The notes: a model not told the origin generated them from the letters alone. Positions 24,798-33,402 are shown, counted from the stretch's first letter. The stretch is DNA of 64,000 nucleotides from Bacillus_BA songklensis (GCF_042649685.1 NZ_JBHRZT010000073.1:372001-436000); one strand, 5' to 3'. A program made the numbers and translations.

Positions 24798-25865
24798 ATG
24801 AACATATGTATCAGAGTAGATTCTTCTATAAAAATTGGAACCGGTCATGTGATGCGTTGTTTAACACTTGCAGATCAACTGTATCAGCAAGGACATAATA
24901 TTTCTTTTATTTGCAGGGAACATGAAGGCAATTTATGCGACATAATTGAGAGAAAAGGTTATAAAGTCTACAGATTACCAAAAGATCATCAGTTTAATGA
25001 TAGTAGTTTGTTAGGTGTGCCCTGGGAAGTAGACGCAGAACAAACAGCTTCAATTATTTCTAAGCAATTGGAGCCATTGGATTGGCTAATTGTCGACCAT
25101 TATCAAATCGATATACAGTGGGAATCAAAATTATATTCAGTTGCGAAAAAAATAATGGTAATAGATGATTTAGCTGACAGGCACCATGTGTGTGATGTTA
25201 TTTTGGATCAAAACTTATATCATGACATGAAGTCCCGTTATGAAAAGTTGGTACCTCATGATAGCAAGAAGTTATTCGGTCCTAAATATGCATTGTTACG
25301 AAAAGAATTTGTTGAAGAAAGGAAAAAATTAAGGCCTAGAAATGGAGAATTGCGTAGGATACTAGTGTTTTTTGGTGGTACAGACCCGACAAATGAAACT
25401 GAAAAAGTACTGGAATCCATAAGAATGATCAAGAGGGAAGAGTTATTCTTTGATGTGGTTGTTGGCAATACAAATCCAAGAAAAGAATATATAGAGGCTT
25501 TATCAGGTCAATTATCAAATGTTGAGTTTCATTGCCAAATAAATTACATGGCAGCATTGATGAACAAAGCAGATTTCTCCTTTGGCGCGGGTGGAAGCAC
25601 TACTTGGGAAAGGTGTTATCTTGGTCTGCCGACGTGCGTAACAATTATAGCGGAAAATCAAGTTGAAGCAACAAACGCAATGGAATCACATGGGTGTATT
25701 ATGAACCTCGGTAAATCTCAAAATGTAACAAAATATAGTTATACGGAATTAATAAATACTATTACTTCAAAAGACCTTGTTCAAATGAGCCGTAATTGTC
25801 TTTCATTAATGGAAGGATGCGGGACGTTATTCATAAGCAGTGTATTATCATCATACTTCCAGTGA
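24798..25865 (+). CDS. pseG: UDP-2,4-diacetamido-2,4,6-trideoxy-beta-L-altropyranose hydrolase
   Basis: It removes UDP from the diacetamido sugar nucleotide. 355 aa, GT-B-like fold (MurG relative). 'RVDSSIKIGTGHVMRCL' carries the catalytic His in GTGH-x-x-R; 'DHYQIDIQWES' and 'GGTDPTNETEK' are PseG landmarks and 'GAGGSTTWERCYLGLP' is the nucleotide-binding C-terminal motif. ATG 24798 is favoured over TTG 24792. It precedes the ATP-grasp gene by 9 bp. Confidence 0.87.
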   Translation: MNICIRVDSSIKIGTGHVMRCLTLADQLYQQGHNISFICREHEGNLCDIIERKGYKVYRLPKDHQFNDSSLLGVPWEVDAEQTASIISKQLEPLDWLIVDHYQIDIQWESKLYSVAKKIMVIDDLADRHHVCDVILDQNLYHDMKSRYEKLVPHDSKKLFGPKYALLRKEFVEERKKLRPRNGELRRILVFFGGTDPTNETEKVLESIRMIKREELFFDVVVGNTNPRKEYIEALSGQLSNVEFHCQINYMAALMNKADFSFGAGGSTTWERCYLGLPTCVTIIAENQVEATNAMESHGCIMNLGKSQNVTKYSYTELINTITSKDLVQMSRNCLSLMEGCGTLFISSVLSSYFQ

Positions 25866-25874
25866 GGGGATAGA

Positions 25875-26825
25875 ATGGATGGCTATAACATATTAATTAC
25901 TAGTATCTCAAAAAAAGTACCATTAATCAAAGCAGTAAGAAAAGCGAGTATGAAACTTGGGAATACTAGTAAAATTTTTGGTGCAGACCTCAATCCAAAT
26001 TGTATTGGAAAATTTTTTGTTGATTCATTTTGGCAAATGCCATCAATTCATGAAATCGGTATAAATGAATTAATAAGCTATTGCGTCAATAACAATATTA
26101 AAGCCATTATCCCTACCCGTGATGGGGAACTACCTTTTTTTTCCGATTATAAAGAGGAACTATTTAATCACAAGATAAATGTCTTGATTTCACATAAAGA
26201 AATTATTGAGGTTTGTTTAGATAAATTGCTCTTTTATTCTAAATTACTCGAATTGAATTGCCCTGTAATCACAACTGTTGAAAATATAGATCAGCTAAAT
26301 TGCAACTATTTCGTGGTGAAGGAACGATTTGGTGCAGGTTCGAAATATATCGGACTAAAATTAACAAGGGAAGAAGCTTTAAAAAAATCAAAAGAAATGA
26401 AAAAACCAATATTCCAGCCATATATTGAAGGTGAAGAGTATAGTATAGATGTGTATATTACACAAAGTAAACAAACTAAGGGAGTAATTGTTCGTAAAAG
26501 AGTTTTAGTTGAAAACGGCGAATCCCAAATAACTTCGACCGTAAGGAACCACAACGTGGAACTAATATTTTCAAAGGTTGCAGAAGACTTAGGATTATAT
26601 GGTCATGCTGTTTTTCAGGCAATTGTTGATCGACATGGAACGATTCACATCATTGAATGTAACAGTCGGTTTGGCGGAGCTTCGACTTTAAGTATTGCTG
26701 CAGGACTTGACAGTTTTTATTGGTTTTTAATGGAGTCGTCTGGATTCAATATAGATAACTATGAGTTTAAGCGTTCCATCCATGAAAAAACACAGGTCCG
26801 ATATGCTGAGGATATGGTTATATGA
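25875..26825 (+). CDS. ATP-grasp ligase-like protein
   Basis: 316 aa resembling the ATP-grasp half of carbamoyl-phosphate synthase large-subunit-like proteins. 'NNIKAIIPTRDGELP' is in the N-terminal domain, 'NYFVVKERFGAGSKYIGL' carries the ATP-binding lysines and glycines, 'FQPYIEGEEYSIDVYI' the adenine loop and 'IHIIECNSRFGGAST' the metal-binding Glu/Asn/Arg. ATP-grasp enzymes join a carboxylate to an amine or thiol. In this operon it could acylate an amino sugar with an amino or hydroxy acid. It overlaps the HAD gene by 4 bp. Confidence 0.75.
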   Translation: MDGYNILITSISKKVPLIKAVRKASMKLGNTSKIFGADLNPNCIGKFFVDSFWQMPSIHEIGINELISYCVNNNIKAIIPTRDGELPFFSDYKEELFNHKINVLISHKEIIEVCLDKLLFYSKLLELNCPVITTVENIDQLNCNYFVVKERFGAGSKYIGLKLTREEALKKSKEMKKPIFQPYIEGEEYSIDVYITQSKQTKGVIVRKRVLVENGESQITSTVRNHNVELIFSKVAEDLGLYGHAVFQAIVDRHGTIHIIECNSRFGGASTLSIAAGLDSFYWFLMESSGFNIDNYEFKRSIHEKTQVRYAEDMVI

Positions 26826-27499
26826 AAGTTTTAGTTTTTGATCTGGATGATACATTGTACGATGAAAAAACTTTTGTGATGAGCGGTTTCCGAGCGGTAT
26901 CCGACTATTTACAAAGCAACTTTAATATTCCAAAGGAAGAAAGCTTTGGCTTAATGGTCGAAGATCTAAAAGAAAATGGCAGAGGACATATTTTTGATAA
27001 TATCTTAAACAGGTATAACATTCATTCGAAATCTTCCGTAAAAAAATGTGTTTCTATTTATAGAACCCATCAACCAACTATTTCGTTAGATCCGGAGGCG
27101 GACAACTGCTTAAGTAAATTTAATATATATCCAATCTATATAGTGACTGATGGTAACAAAATGGTTCAGTATAACAAATTAAAGGCATTAGGGCTCCATG
27201 AACGTGTTAGGTTCTGTTTTATTACTCATAGATACGGATTATGCCACGCTAAACCTTCCCCATATTGCTTCAATAAAATATGTCACATGGAAAAAGTGGA
27301 TCCAACACAGGTTGTTTATATTGGTGATAATCCTAAAAAAGATTTTATTGGTATTAAACCGTTGGGATTTAAAACCATACGCGTAAAAAAAGGAGATTAT
27401 GCCGATTTAACCCTTTCACCCGAATATGAAGCACACTATACCATCCATTCTTTAAGCGAGTTAACCGATGATCTTTTAAAAGAATTGAGCCGCATATAA
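26822..27499 (+). CDS. HAD-family hydrolase (phosphatase)
   Basis: 225 aa. Motif I is 'VFDLDDTLYDE' at residues 4-14, motif II is 'IYIVTDGN', the lysine of motif III lies in 'CHAKPSPYCF' and motif IV is 'VYIGDNPKKDF'. The start ATGA overlaps the ATP-grasp stop, which implies translational coupling. It could be the phosphatase that acts on a pathway intermediate, such as a phosphorylated side-chain precursor or nonulosonate phosphate; PseI itself releases phosphate without help. Confidence 0.8.
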   Translation: MKVLVFDLDDTLYDEKTFVMSGFRAVSDYLQSNFNIPKEESFGLMVEDLKENGRGHIFDNILNRYNIHSKSSVKKCVSIYRTHQPTISLDPEADNCLSKFNIYPIYIVTDGNKMVQYNKLKALGLHERVRFCFITHRYGLCHAKPSPYCFNKICHMEKVDPTQVVYIGDNPKKDFIGIKPLGFKTIRVKKGDYADLTLSPEYEAHYTIHSLSELTDDLLKELSRI

Positions 27500-27518
27500 T
27501 GGAAGGAGGTTTTTGAAG

Positions 27519-28568
27519 TTGAAATCTTTTACAGTTGAAAGTGTGGCAATCGGAATTGAAAATAGACCGTTTATAATAGCTGAAATGTCAGGAAACCATA
27601 ACCACTCATTGGAAAGAGCTTTAGCCATTGTTGAAGCTGCTGCAAATGCAGGTGTAAGTGCGCTGAAACTTCAAACATACACTGCCGATACAATGACATT
27701 GGATATTGATACAAATGAGTTTTTTATTGATGATCCCCAAAATCTTTGGAAAGGACATTCTCTTTATAAGTTGTATAATCAAGCTTATACCCCTTGGGAA
27801 TGGCATGAACCCATTTTTGAGCGCTGCAGAGAATTAGGGATCATCCCGTTTAGTACACCATTTGACGAAACAGCTGTAGATTTTCTTGAGAAATTAAATG
27901 TACCCCTCTATAAAATAGCCTCTTTTGAAAACAACGATATTCCACTTATCAAAAAAGTTGCATCAACAGGAAAGCCGATGATTATTTCAACAGGAATGGC
28001 CAGTTTGGCTGAAATCGATGAGACTGTTCGAACGGCCCGAGAAGCTGGTTGTAATGATTTGGTATTACTAAAATGTACGAGTACTTATCCTGCATCCCCA
28101 GAAAACACGAATATATTAACAATCCCACACATGAGAGAGTTGTTCAACTGTCAAGTCGGTTTATCAGATCATACAATGGGCATTGGAACAGCCGTTGCGA
28201 GCATTGCTTTAGGTGCATCAGTCATCGAGAAACATTTTACTCTTTTACGAGCTGATGGCGGAGTTGACTCGGCTTTCTCAATGGAACCGCTGGAGATGAA
28301 GTCTCTTGTTAAAGAAACAGAAAGAGCGTGGCAATCATTAGGGAAAGTGACCTATGGTCCGACAAAGAACGAAAGGGCGTCGCTAAAACATCGTCGTTCG
28401 TTATATATTGCAAAGGATATGAAAGCCGGGGATATCCTGACAAAAGAAAATTTACGGGCAATTCGACCCGGCTGTGGTTTATCCCCTAAGTATTATGATG
28501 TTCTATTAGGAAAACAAGTACAACAAAACGTGAAAAAGGGTACACCGGTTAGCTGGGATTTAATCTGA
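27519..28568 (+). CDS. pseI: Pseudaminic acid synthase
   Basis: It condenses the diacetamido altrose with phosphoenolpyruvate to give pseudaminic acid. NeuB-type TIM barrel 'PFIIAEMSGNHNHSLERALA' with 'VSALKLQTY', 'STPFDETAVDFLE', 'IISTGMASLAEI' and 'GLSDHTMGIGTA', followed by a C-terminal SAF domain (from about 'ERASLKHRRSLYIAKDM'). Two TTG codons are possible; TTG 27519 is 8 bases from AAGGAGGT, whereas 27513 is only 2 bases away, so the shorter 349-350-aa form is chosen. It is the last gene of the pse operon. Confidence 0.9.
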   Translation: MKSFTVESVAIGIENRPFIIAEMSGNHNHSLERALAIVEAAANAGVSALKLQTYTADTMTLDIDTNEFFIDDPQNLWKGHSLYKLYNQAYTPWEWHEPIFERCRELGIIPFSTPFDETAVDFLEKLNVPLYKIASFENNDIPLIKKVASTGKPMIISTGMASLAEIDETVRTAREAGCNDLVLLKCTSTYPASPENTNILTIPHMRELFNCQVGLSDHTMGIGTAVASIALGASVIEKHFTLLRADGGVDSAFSMEPLEMKSLVKETERAWQSLGKVTYGPTKNERASLKHRRSLYIAKDMKAGDILTKENLRAIRPGCGLSPKYYDVLLGKQVQQNVKKGTPVSWDLI

Positions 28569-28601
28569 CTTATTATAAGCTTATTAACTGTCAAACATGC
28601 T

Positions 28602-28807
28602 ATATAAATCCACATAAATCATTTGACATAAATAAAAAGCATTTATGTCAAATGATTTATGCATAAGCGGCTGCCAATTTCCCTTCCGGGCTCTTGCCAG
28701 CCGCTTATACGAAGATCTTTGTCAGCTCATTCAAGATGAAAAAACAGAAAGGCGCAAATAGAAGAAGGACCGGTGACAGATGTTAAAAACTTGAGTTGGA
28801 TTCATAT
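28602..28807 (+). repeat. R1-family structured repeat, long copy 3
   Basis: The left end is ATATAAATCCACATAAA and the right end TTGGATTCATATA. Hairpin 1 is AAATCATTTGACATAAAT/ATTTATGTCAAATGATTT. Hairpin 2 is ATAAGCGGCTG/CAGCCGCTTAT with an apical CCC-TTCC-GGG. The 3' module includes 'CTCATTCAAGATGA' and 'GAAAGGCGCAAATAGAAG'. A possible long-range pairing is TTTGTCA...TGACAG. The remaining gap to 28987 holds a weak AT-rich hairpin and no gene. Confidence 0.8.
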
Positions 28808-28987
28808 AGCTGAGAAAAAAATTATAAAAATAGGGCATTTGTTGCCGATGCTCTATTTTTTGCAGCTTAGCGAATGTAAATGGTGACTCTACCCATACAA
28901 AAGGAAAAACCGTTACATAAGATAATATCAAAGCAGGGGGAATTTGTAAGCTTCCATACCAAGTAACAGTTAGAGAGGGGTATTTTT

Positions 28988-29761
28988 ATGCCCAATTATG
29001 TTAGCTATTGTAATATAGTTAACCATTTAGATATTAAAGAAGGAGATATAGTGCTAATAGGCTCTGATATAACATCATTAGCTTTTCAATCCATGAAAAA
29101 TAGGGAGAAATTAGACTTAAATTTATTTATAGACAGTTTTATTGAAAAAATCGGCCAAAACGGAACATTATTATTTCCTGCATTTAATTGGGGATTTTGT
29201 TCTGGGGAAGGATTTGATTATAAAAAAACTCCTTCTAAAACAGGCGCTTTAACGAATGCAGCACTAAAAAGAGACGATTTTATCCGTACTCAGCATCCTA
29301 TATATTCTTTTGCCGTTTGGGGAAAAGACAGTAAAAAGCTATTTGAAATGGATAACAAGAGTTCGTTTGGAAGTGACTCGCCTTTTGCTTATCTACACCA
29401 TAGCAAAGCTAAAATGTTAATCATTGGCCTGGACTATCAACGTTCATTTACTTATGCACATTATGTAGAAGAATGTGAAAAAGTTAATTATAGGTATATG
29501 AAAGATTTTACGGGTAGTTATATGGATCATGAGGGAAATAAAAGTGTCAGAACTTATTCTATGTATGTTAGGGATATAGAAAAGGGTGTAGTGACGAATT
29601 TAAACCCTATCGGTAGAGAATTGGAAAGAAGCGGAGTCTCAACTTTAAAGCACATTAATGAGGTTGATTTTTATTTAATTGACTTATTTTATGCATTTGA
29701 TGTCATACAAAACGATATTCAAAATAACAATGCAAAAAATTTATATACAATTGAACGATAG
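28988..29761 (+). CDS. AAC(3)-family N-acyltransferase
   Basis: 257 aa related to aminoglycoside 3-N-acetyltransferases: 'GDIVLIGSDITSLA', 'NGTLLFPAFNWGFCSGEGF', 'RTQHPIYSFAVWG' and 'FGSDSPFAYLHHSKAKMLIIGLDY'. In glycan clusters such proteins are thought to acylate amino sugars rather than drugs; with FkbH and ACP close by, an acyl group from the carrier is a possible donor (inference). ATG 28988 follows AGAGAGGGG. Confidence 0.75.
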   Translation: MPNYVSYCNIVNHLDIKEGDIVLIGSDITSLAFQSMKNREKLDLNLFIDSFIEKIGQNGTLLFPAFNWGFCSGEGFDYKKTPSKTGALTNAALKRDDFIRTQHPIYSFAVWGKDSKKLFEMDNKSSFGSDSPFAYLHHSKAKMLIIGLDYQRSFTYAHYVEECEKVNYRYMKDFTGSYMDHEGNKSVRTYSMYVRDIEKGVVTNLNPIGRELERSGVSTLKHINEVDFYLIDLFYAFDVIQNDIQNNNAKNLYTIER

Positions 29762-29798
29762 AAAATGTAATTTGAATTTCTAAACGTGTGGGGGTGCA

Positions 29799-31094
29799 AT
29801 GGCAATGAAACGAGAAGGAGAATTAATGCACCAGTTCATGGAGAAGCTATACCCAATTTGTCGTAGTATTACCGGAGATGGTGTTAGAAAGACATTAGAA
29901 ATCATACAAGGAATGATCCCTCTAAAAATACAAGAAGTCCCTTCAGGAACGAAGGTATTTGACTGGGAAATCCCTAAGGAATGGAATATTAGAGATGCTT
30001 ATATTCTTGATGAAGAGGGCCGGAAAATTGTTGATTTTAAGAAAAGTAACTTACATGTGGTTAGTTATTCTGCTCCAGTCGATAAAGTTGTAACATTAGA
30101 TGAATTACAAAATCATTTATATTCAATTGAAGAGCAGCCGGATGCAATTCCATATATAACTTCATATTATGAAGAGCGTTGGGGATTTTGTATCACCCAT
30201 CATCAAAGAATGCAACTTAAAGAAGGAAAATACCGGGTTTATATAGATAGTGAACTAAAAGATGGGAGTCTAACCTATGGCGAACTTATCATTCCAGGTG
30301 AAAGCGAGGAAGAAGTCTTTTTATCCACTTATGTATGCCATCCTTCAATGGCTAATAACGAATTATCAGGTCCGGTTCTAACGACTTACTTAGCGAAATG
30401 GATATTAAGTAATTCCAGAAAGTACACCTATCGAATTATTTTTATTCCGGAAACAATTGGCTCCATCACGTATCTCAGTAGAAATATGGATACAATGAAG
30501 ACCAACATTATTGCAGGTTTTAATATTTCGTGCGTAGGAGATGAACGTGCATATTCTTATTTATCATCTAGGAGCGGAAATACATTAGCGGATAAAGTAG
30601 CATTAAATATACTTACATTTAAAAAATTGGATTTTAAAAGCTATTCATTTCTAGAACGCGGAAGCGACGAGCGGCAATATTGCAGTCCAGGTATTGATTT
30701 ACCAGTTGCAAGTATTATGAGGTCAAAATTTGGTGAATATCCGGAATATCACACCTCCCTTGATAATATGGACTTAGTAACACCGACTGGCTTGCAGGGA
30801 AGTTTTGACATATATACAGAATGCATTGAATTAATTGAGAGAAACGAAACGTATAAGATTAATTGCTTTGGGGAGCCTCAATTGGGAAAGCGAGGATTAT
30901 ATCCAACTTTAAGTACAAAAGAATCAGGAAGAATAGTTAGGAATATGATGAATTTTTTAGCATACGCAGATGGGAAGAACGATTTGGTAGATATAAGCAA
31001 TACCATTAATGTGCCCGTCAAAGAACTTTATTCAATTATTGATAACCTTTATAAAAATGGTTTGATTGTAACAGTAGATAGGAATGCGATGTAA
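29799..31094 (+). CDS. DUF4910 aminopeptidase-like protein
   Basis: 431 aa of the DUF4910/DUF2172 type: zinc-peptidase-like core with 'CRSITGDGVRKTL' near the N-terminus, 'STYVCHPSMANNELSG' (His/Asn/Glu of the metal centre), 'IIFIPETIGSITYL' and 'GSDERQYCSPGIDLPV' with 'YPEYHTSLDNMD'. A winged-helix-like tail ends the protein. Members recur beside FkbH and AAC(3)-like genes in surface glycan clusters; their substrate is unknown, and a role in trimming or transferring an acyl/aminoacyl group is only a guess. Confidence 0.78.
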   Translation: MAMKREGELMHQFMEKLYPICRSITGDGVRKTLEIIQGMIPLKIQEVPSGTKVFDWEIPKEWNIRDAYILDEEGRKIVDFKKSNLHVVSYSAPVDKVVTLDELQNHLYSIEEQPDAIPYITSYYEERWGFCITHHQRMQLKEGKYRVYIDSELKDGSLTYGELIIPGESEEEVFLSTYVCHPSMANNELSGPVLTTYLAKWILSNSRKYTYRIIFIPETIGSITYLSRNMDTMKTNIIAGFNISCVGDERAYSYLSSRSGNTLADKVALNILTFKKLDFKSYSFLERGSDERQYCSPGIDLPVASIMRSKFGEYPEYHTSLDNMDLVTPTGLQGSFDIYTECIELIERNETYKINCFGEPQLGKRGLYPTLSTKESGRIVRNMMNFLAYADGKNDLVDISNTINVPVKELYSIIDNLYKNGLIVTVDRNAM

Positions 31095-31178
31095 TCCGCC
31101 TGAAAGTTTAATATCGACTTAATATTTGTAGGAATGATTTTAGAGGTTATTCTAATAAAGTTGAGGAGGAATTAGAAC

Positions 31179-32963
31179 TTGAATGGAATGTTTGACTATC
31201 CCTTGGATACCGGCCATTTACTTCGAAAAAAAAGGTCCATTAAAAAAGAACTCTTAAAAAAAGAAAATTTTATTAATAAAAAAGTAGCGATATTGGGTGG
31301 TTCTACAACATCAGAAATAAAGGAGATGTTGGAGCTATTTTTGTTAAATGAAGGAATGAAGCCTGAATTTTATGAGTCCGATTATAATAAATATTTTGAA
31401 GATATCATGTTTAGTGATGAACTAAAGGAATTTAGTCCAGATATTATTTATATTCACACTTCTTATAGAAACATCATTAATCGCCCTGAAATTCATGATG
31501 AAAAAGAGCAGATACAAAACAAACTAGAGAAGGAATTTGACTACTATAAATCTTTATGGGAAAAGGCGATTTCCGATCATAATTGCATCATTATTCAAAA
31601 TAATTTTGAGTATCCCAGAAATAGGAGCTTGGGGAATTTAGATGCTGTCAATTATAATGGTTTGACATATTTTATCAATAAATTAAATGTAATGTTTTCA
31701 GAGTATGCTCAGGAAAATACGCAAATTTTAATTAATGACATTAATTATTTATCTTCGTGGATTGGACTTGATCAATGGCACGATATGTCTTTTTGGTATC
31801 ATTTTAAATATTCCTTATCCTATCATGCAATACCACACTTAGCAAAAAATTTATCTAATATCATCAAATCGGTTTATGGAAAATCAAAAAAATGCTTAGT
31901 TTTGGATTTGGATAACACCTTATGGGGCGGAATTATTGGGGATGACGGTGTTGATCATATCAAAATTGGGAAGGAGACAGCTATTGCTGAGGTTTATACA
32001 GGCTTTCAGGAATACATTAAAGAATTAAGCAAAAGAGGAGTCACTCTTGCGATTGCTTCAAAAAATGATTACGAAAATGCAATAGAAGGGTTAAATCATC
32101 CTGAGATGACGATAAAAGAAGAACATTTTTCAAGTATTAAGGCTAATTGGGAGCCTAAATTTATCAATATTACCAAGATAGCTCAAGAAATCAACATTGG
32201 TATAGACAGTCTTGTGTTTATTGATGATAATCCTGCAGAACGTGATATTGTAAAATCCCAATTGCCATTCGTGGCTGTTCCGAACGTAGGAGAAGATGCA
32301 GCAAAGTTTATTGATTTTATCGATAGAAATGGTTATTTTGAACCGATTAAAATTTCTAAAGAGGATATGCAAAGAAATAAATACTATGAGGCAAATAAAA
32401 AAAGGGAAGAAGTAAAAGCGAAATATAACAATTATGATGAATATCTACAATCCTTAAATATGGTTGCTGATATTCATTACTTTAAATCTGTTTATCTGGA
32501 AAGGATTACACAGTTAACCAATAAAACAAATCAATTTAATCTTACAACAAAAAGGTATTCTTTTACGGAGATTGAGGAGATAAGCAAATCTAAAAGTAAA
32601 ATTCCTCTTTGTGGAAGGCTTAAAGATAAGTTCGGCGATAACGGTCTAATTTCAGTAGTTATTGGAGATATAAAAGGAAAAGAACTGCATATTGATTTAT
32701 GGCTCATGAGCTGCAGAGTTTTGAAAAGAGATATGGAAAAAGCAATGTTTGATGCTATAGTTGAAGAATGTAAGAAAAGGGGAATTAATGTAATTTACGG
32801 GTATTATTACAAAACACCAAAAAACAAAATGGTAAAAGACCATTATCGAAACTTGGGTTTTGAAGCTGTTGAAGAATCCGATGATCAAAGTAAATGGGTT
32901 ATTGAGGTTAGTAAAATAATAGAAAAGAAAAATAAATTCATTGCAAGGGGGGATTATGAATGA
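31179..32963 (+). CDS. FkbH-like protein (HAD-IIIC phosphatase plus GNAT-like domain)
   Basis: 594 aa. An N-terminal region of about 235 aa ('KKVAILGGSTTSEI', SGNH-like) is followed by the HAD-IIIC core 'CLVLDLDNTLWGGIIGDDG' (nucleophile near residue 244), 'LAIASKND' and 'LVFIDDNPAERD'. A GNAT-like C-terminal domain ('WLMSCRVLKRDME') ends it. Known FkbH proteins dephosphorylate 1,3-bisphosphoglycerate and load glycerate onto an ACP. The TTG start 31179 has GAGGAGGA 8 bases upstream. It overlaps the downstream acp start by 4 bp. Confidence 0.85.
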   Translation: MNGMFDYPLDTGHLLRKKRSIKKELLKKENFINKKVAILGGSTTSEIKEMLELFLLNEGMKPEFYESDYNKYFEDIMFSDELKEFSPDIIYIHTSYRNIINRPEIHDEKEQIQNKLEKEFDYYKSLWEKAISDHNCIIIQNNFEYPRNRSLGNLDAVNYNGLTYFINKLNVMFSEYAQENTQILINDINYLSSWIGLDQWHDMSFWYHFKYSLSYHAIPHLAKNLSNIIKSVYGKSKKCLVLDLDNTLWGGIIGDDGVDHIKIGKETAIAEVYTGFQEYIKELSKRGVTLAIASKNDYENAIEGLNHPEMTIKEEHFSSIKANWEPKFINITKIAQEINIGIDSLVFIDDNPAERDIVKSQLPFVAVPNVGEDAAKFIDFIDRNGYFEPIKISKEDMQRNKYYEANKKREEVKAKYNNYDEYLQSLNMVADIHYFKSVYLERITQLTNKTNQFNLTTKRYSFTEIEEISKSKSKIPLCGRLKDKFGDNGLISVVIGDIKGKELHIDLWLMSCRVLKRDMEKAMFDAIVEECKKRGINVIYGYYYKTPKNKMVKDHYRNLGFEAVEESDDQSKWVIEVSKIIEKKNKFIARGDYE

Positions 32964-33169
32964 TTCTAGAGAAGTTACAGGAAATATTCAGGGATATTCT
33001 GGATAATGAGGAACTGGTTGTTACTGAACATGCAAGTGATTGGATTCAACAATGCAAAAGTAAACGAATGCTAATTTTAGGCAGGGATTCTCCAGAAGAG
33101 TATATGAAAAAGTTAGAAGGTACAGCACACCTTGCAGAGAAGTGGGGATACTACCTTAGGAGAGGATAA
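32960..33169 (+). pseudogene. Truncated acyl carrier protein fused to unrelated sequence
   Basis: The first 24 codons match the intact acp at 15715 ('MILEKLQEIFRDILDNEELV'). At codon 25 the similarity ends abruptly, and 45 unrelated residues follow ('SDWIQQCKSKRM' ... 'AEKWGYYLRRG'). The 'DSL' phosphopantetheine site is lost, so it cannot be a carrier. The ATG overlaps the fkbH stop (ATGA), the ancestral arrangement. The source of the C-terminal part is unknown to me; it reads like the end of another protein. Confidence 0.75.
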
Positions 33170-33209
33170 TCGGCCAAGTTTTGTGCATTTTGTTTAACTC
33201 GCCCTGCCT

Positions 33210-33236
33210 CCACCAATACATATGGTGGTGTTTTTT
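33210..33236 (+). terminator. Rho-independent terminator at the end of the glycan island
   Basis: CCACCA (33210-33215) pairs with TGGTGG (33223-33228), followed by TGTTTTTT. A second hairpin (AAGGAAG/CTTCCTT, 33251-33277, then T6) follows and would also serve the minus-strand trhO gene. Confidence 0.7.
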
Positions 33237-33402
33237 ATTTTGTATACTAAAAGGAAGGCTCGTGATGAGACTTCCTTTTTTAATTTACATCATAATTTAG
33301 CGGATTTTTGTATGGTGTCATCAAAACAGTTTTATTAGTAGTTTGTGGATAACAGCAGCGCAAATTGGAATCAATTCCTGCCTGTTTATCCAAGATGTCG
33401 AA

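Noticed and set aside
28988..29761. Aminoglycoside resistance gene
   Set aside because: It is related to AAC(3) enzymes, but its place among FkbH and glycan genes makes sugar acylation more likely than drug resistance.
1..33236. Prophage or integrative element
   Set aside because: No integrase, phage structural gene, conjugation gene or tRNA attachment site is visible; the content is glycan biosynthesis with small repeats.
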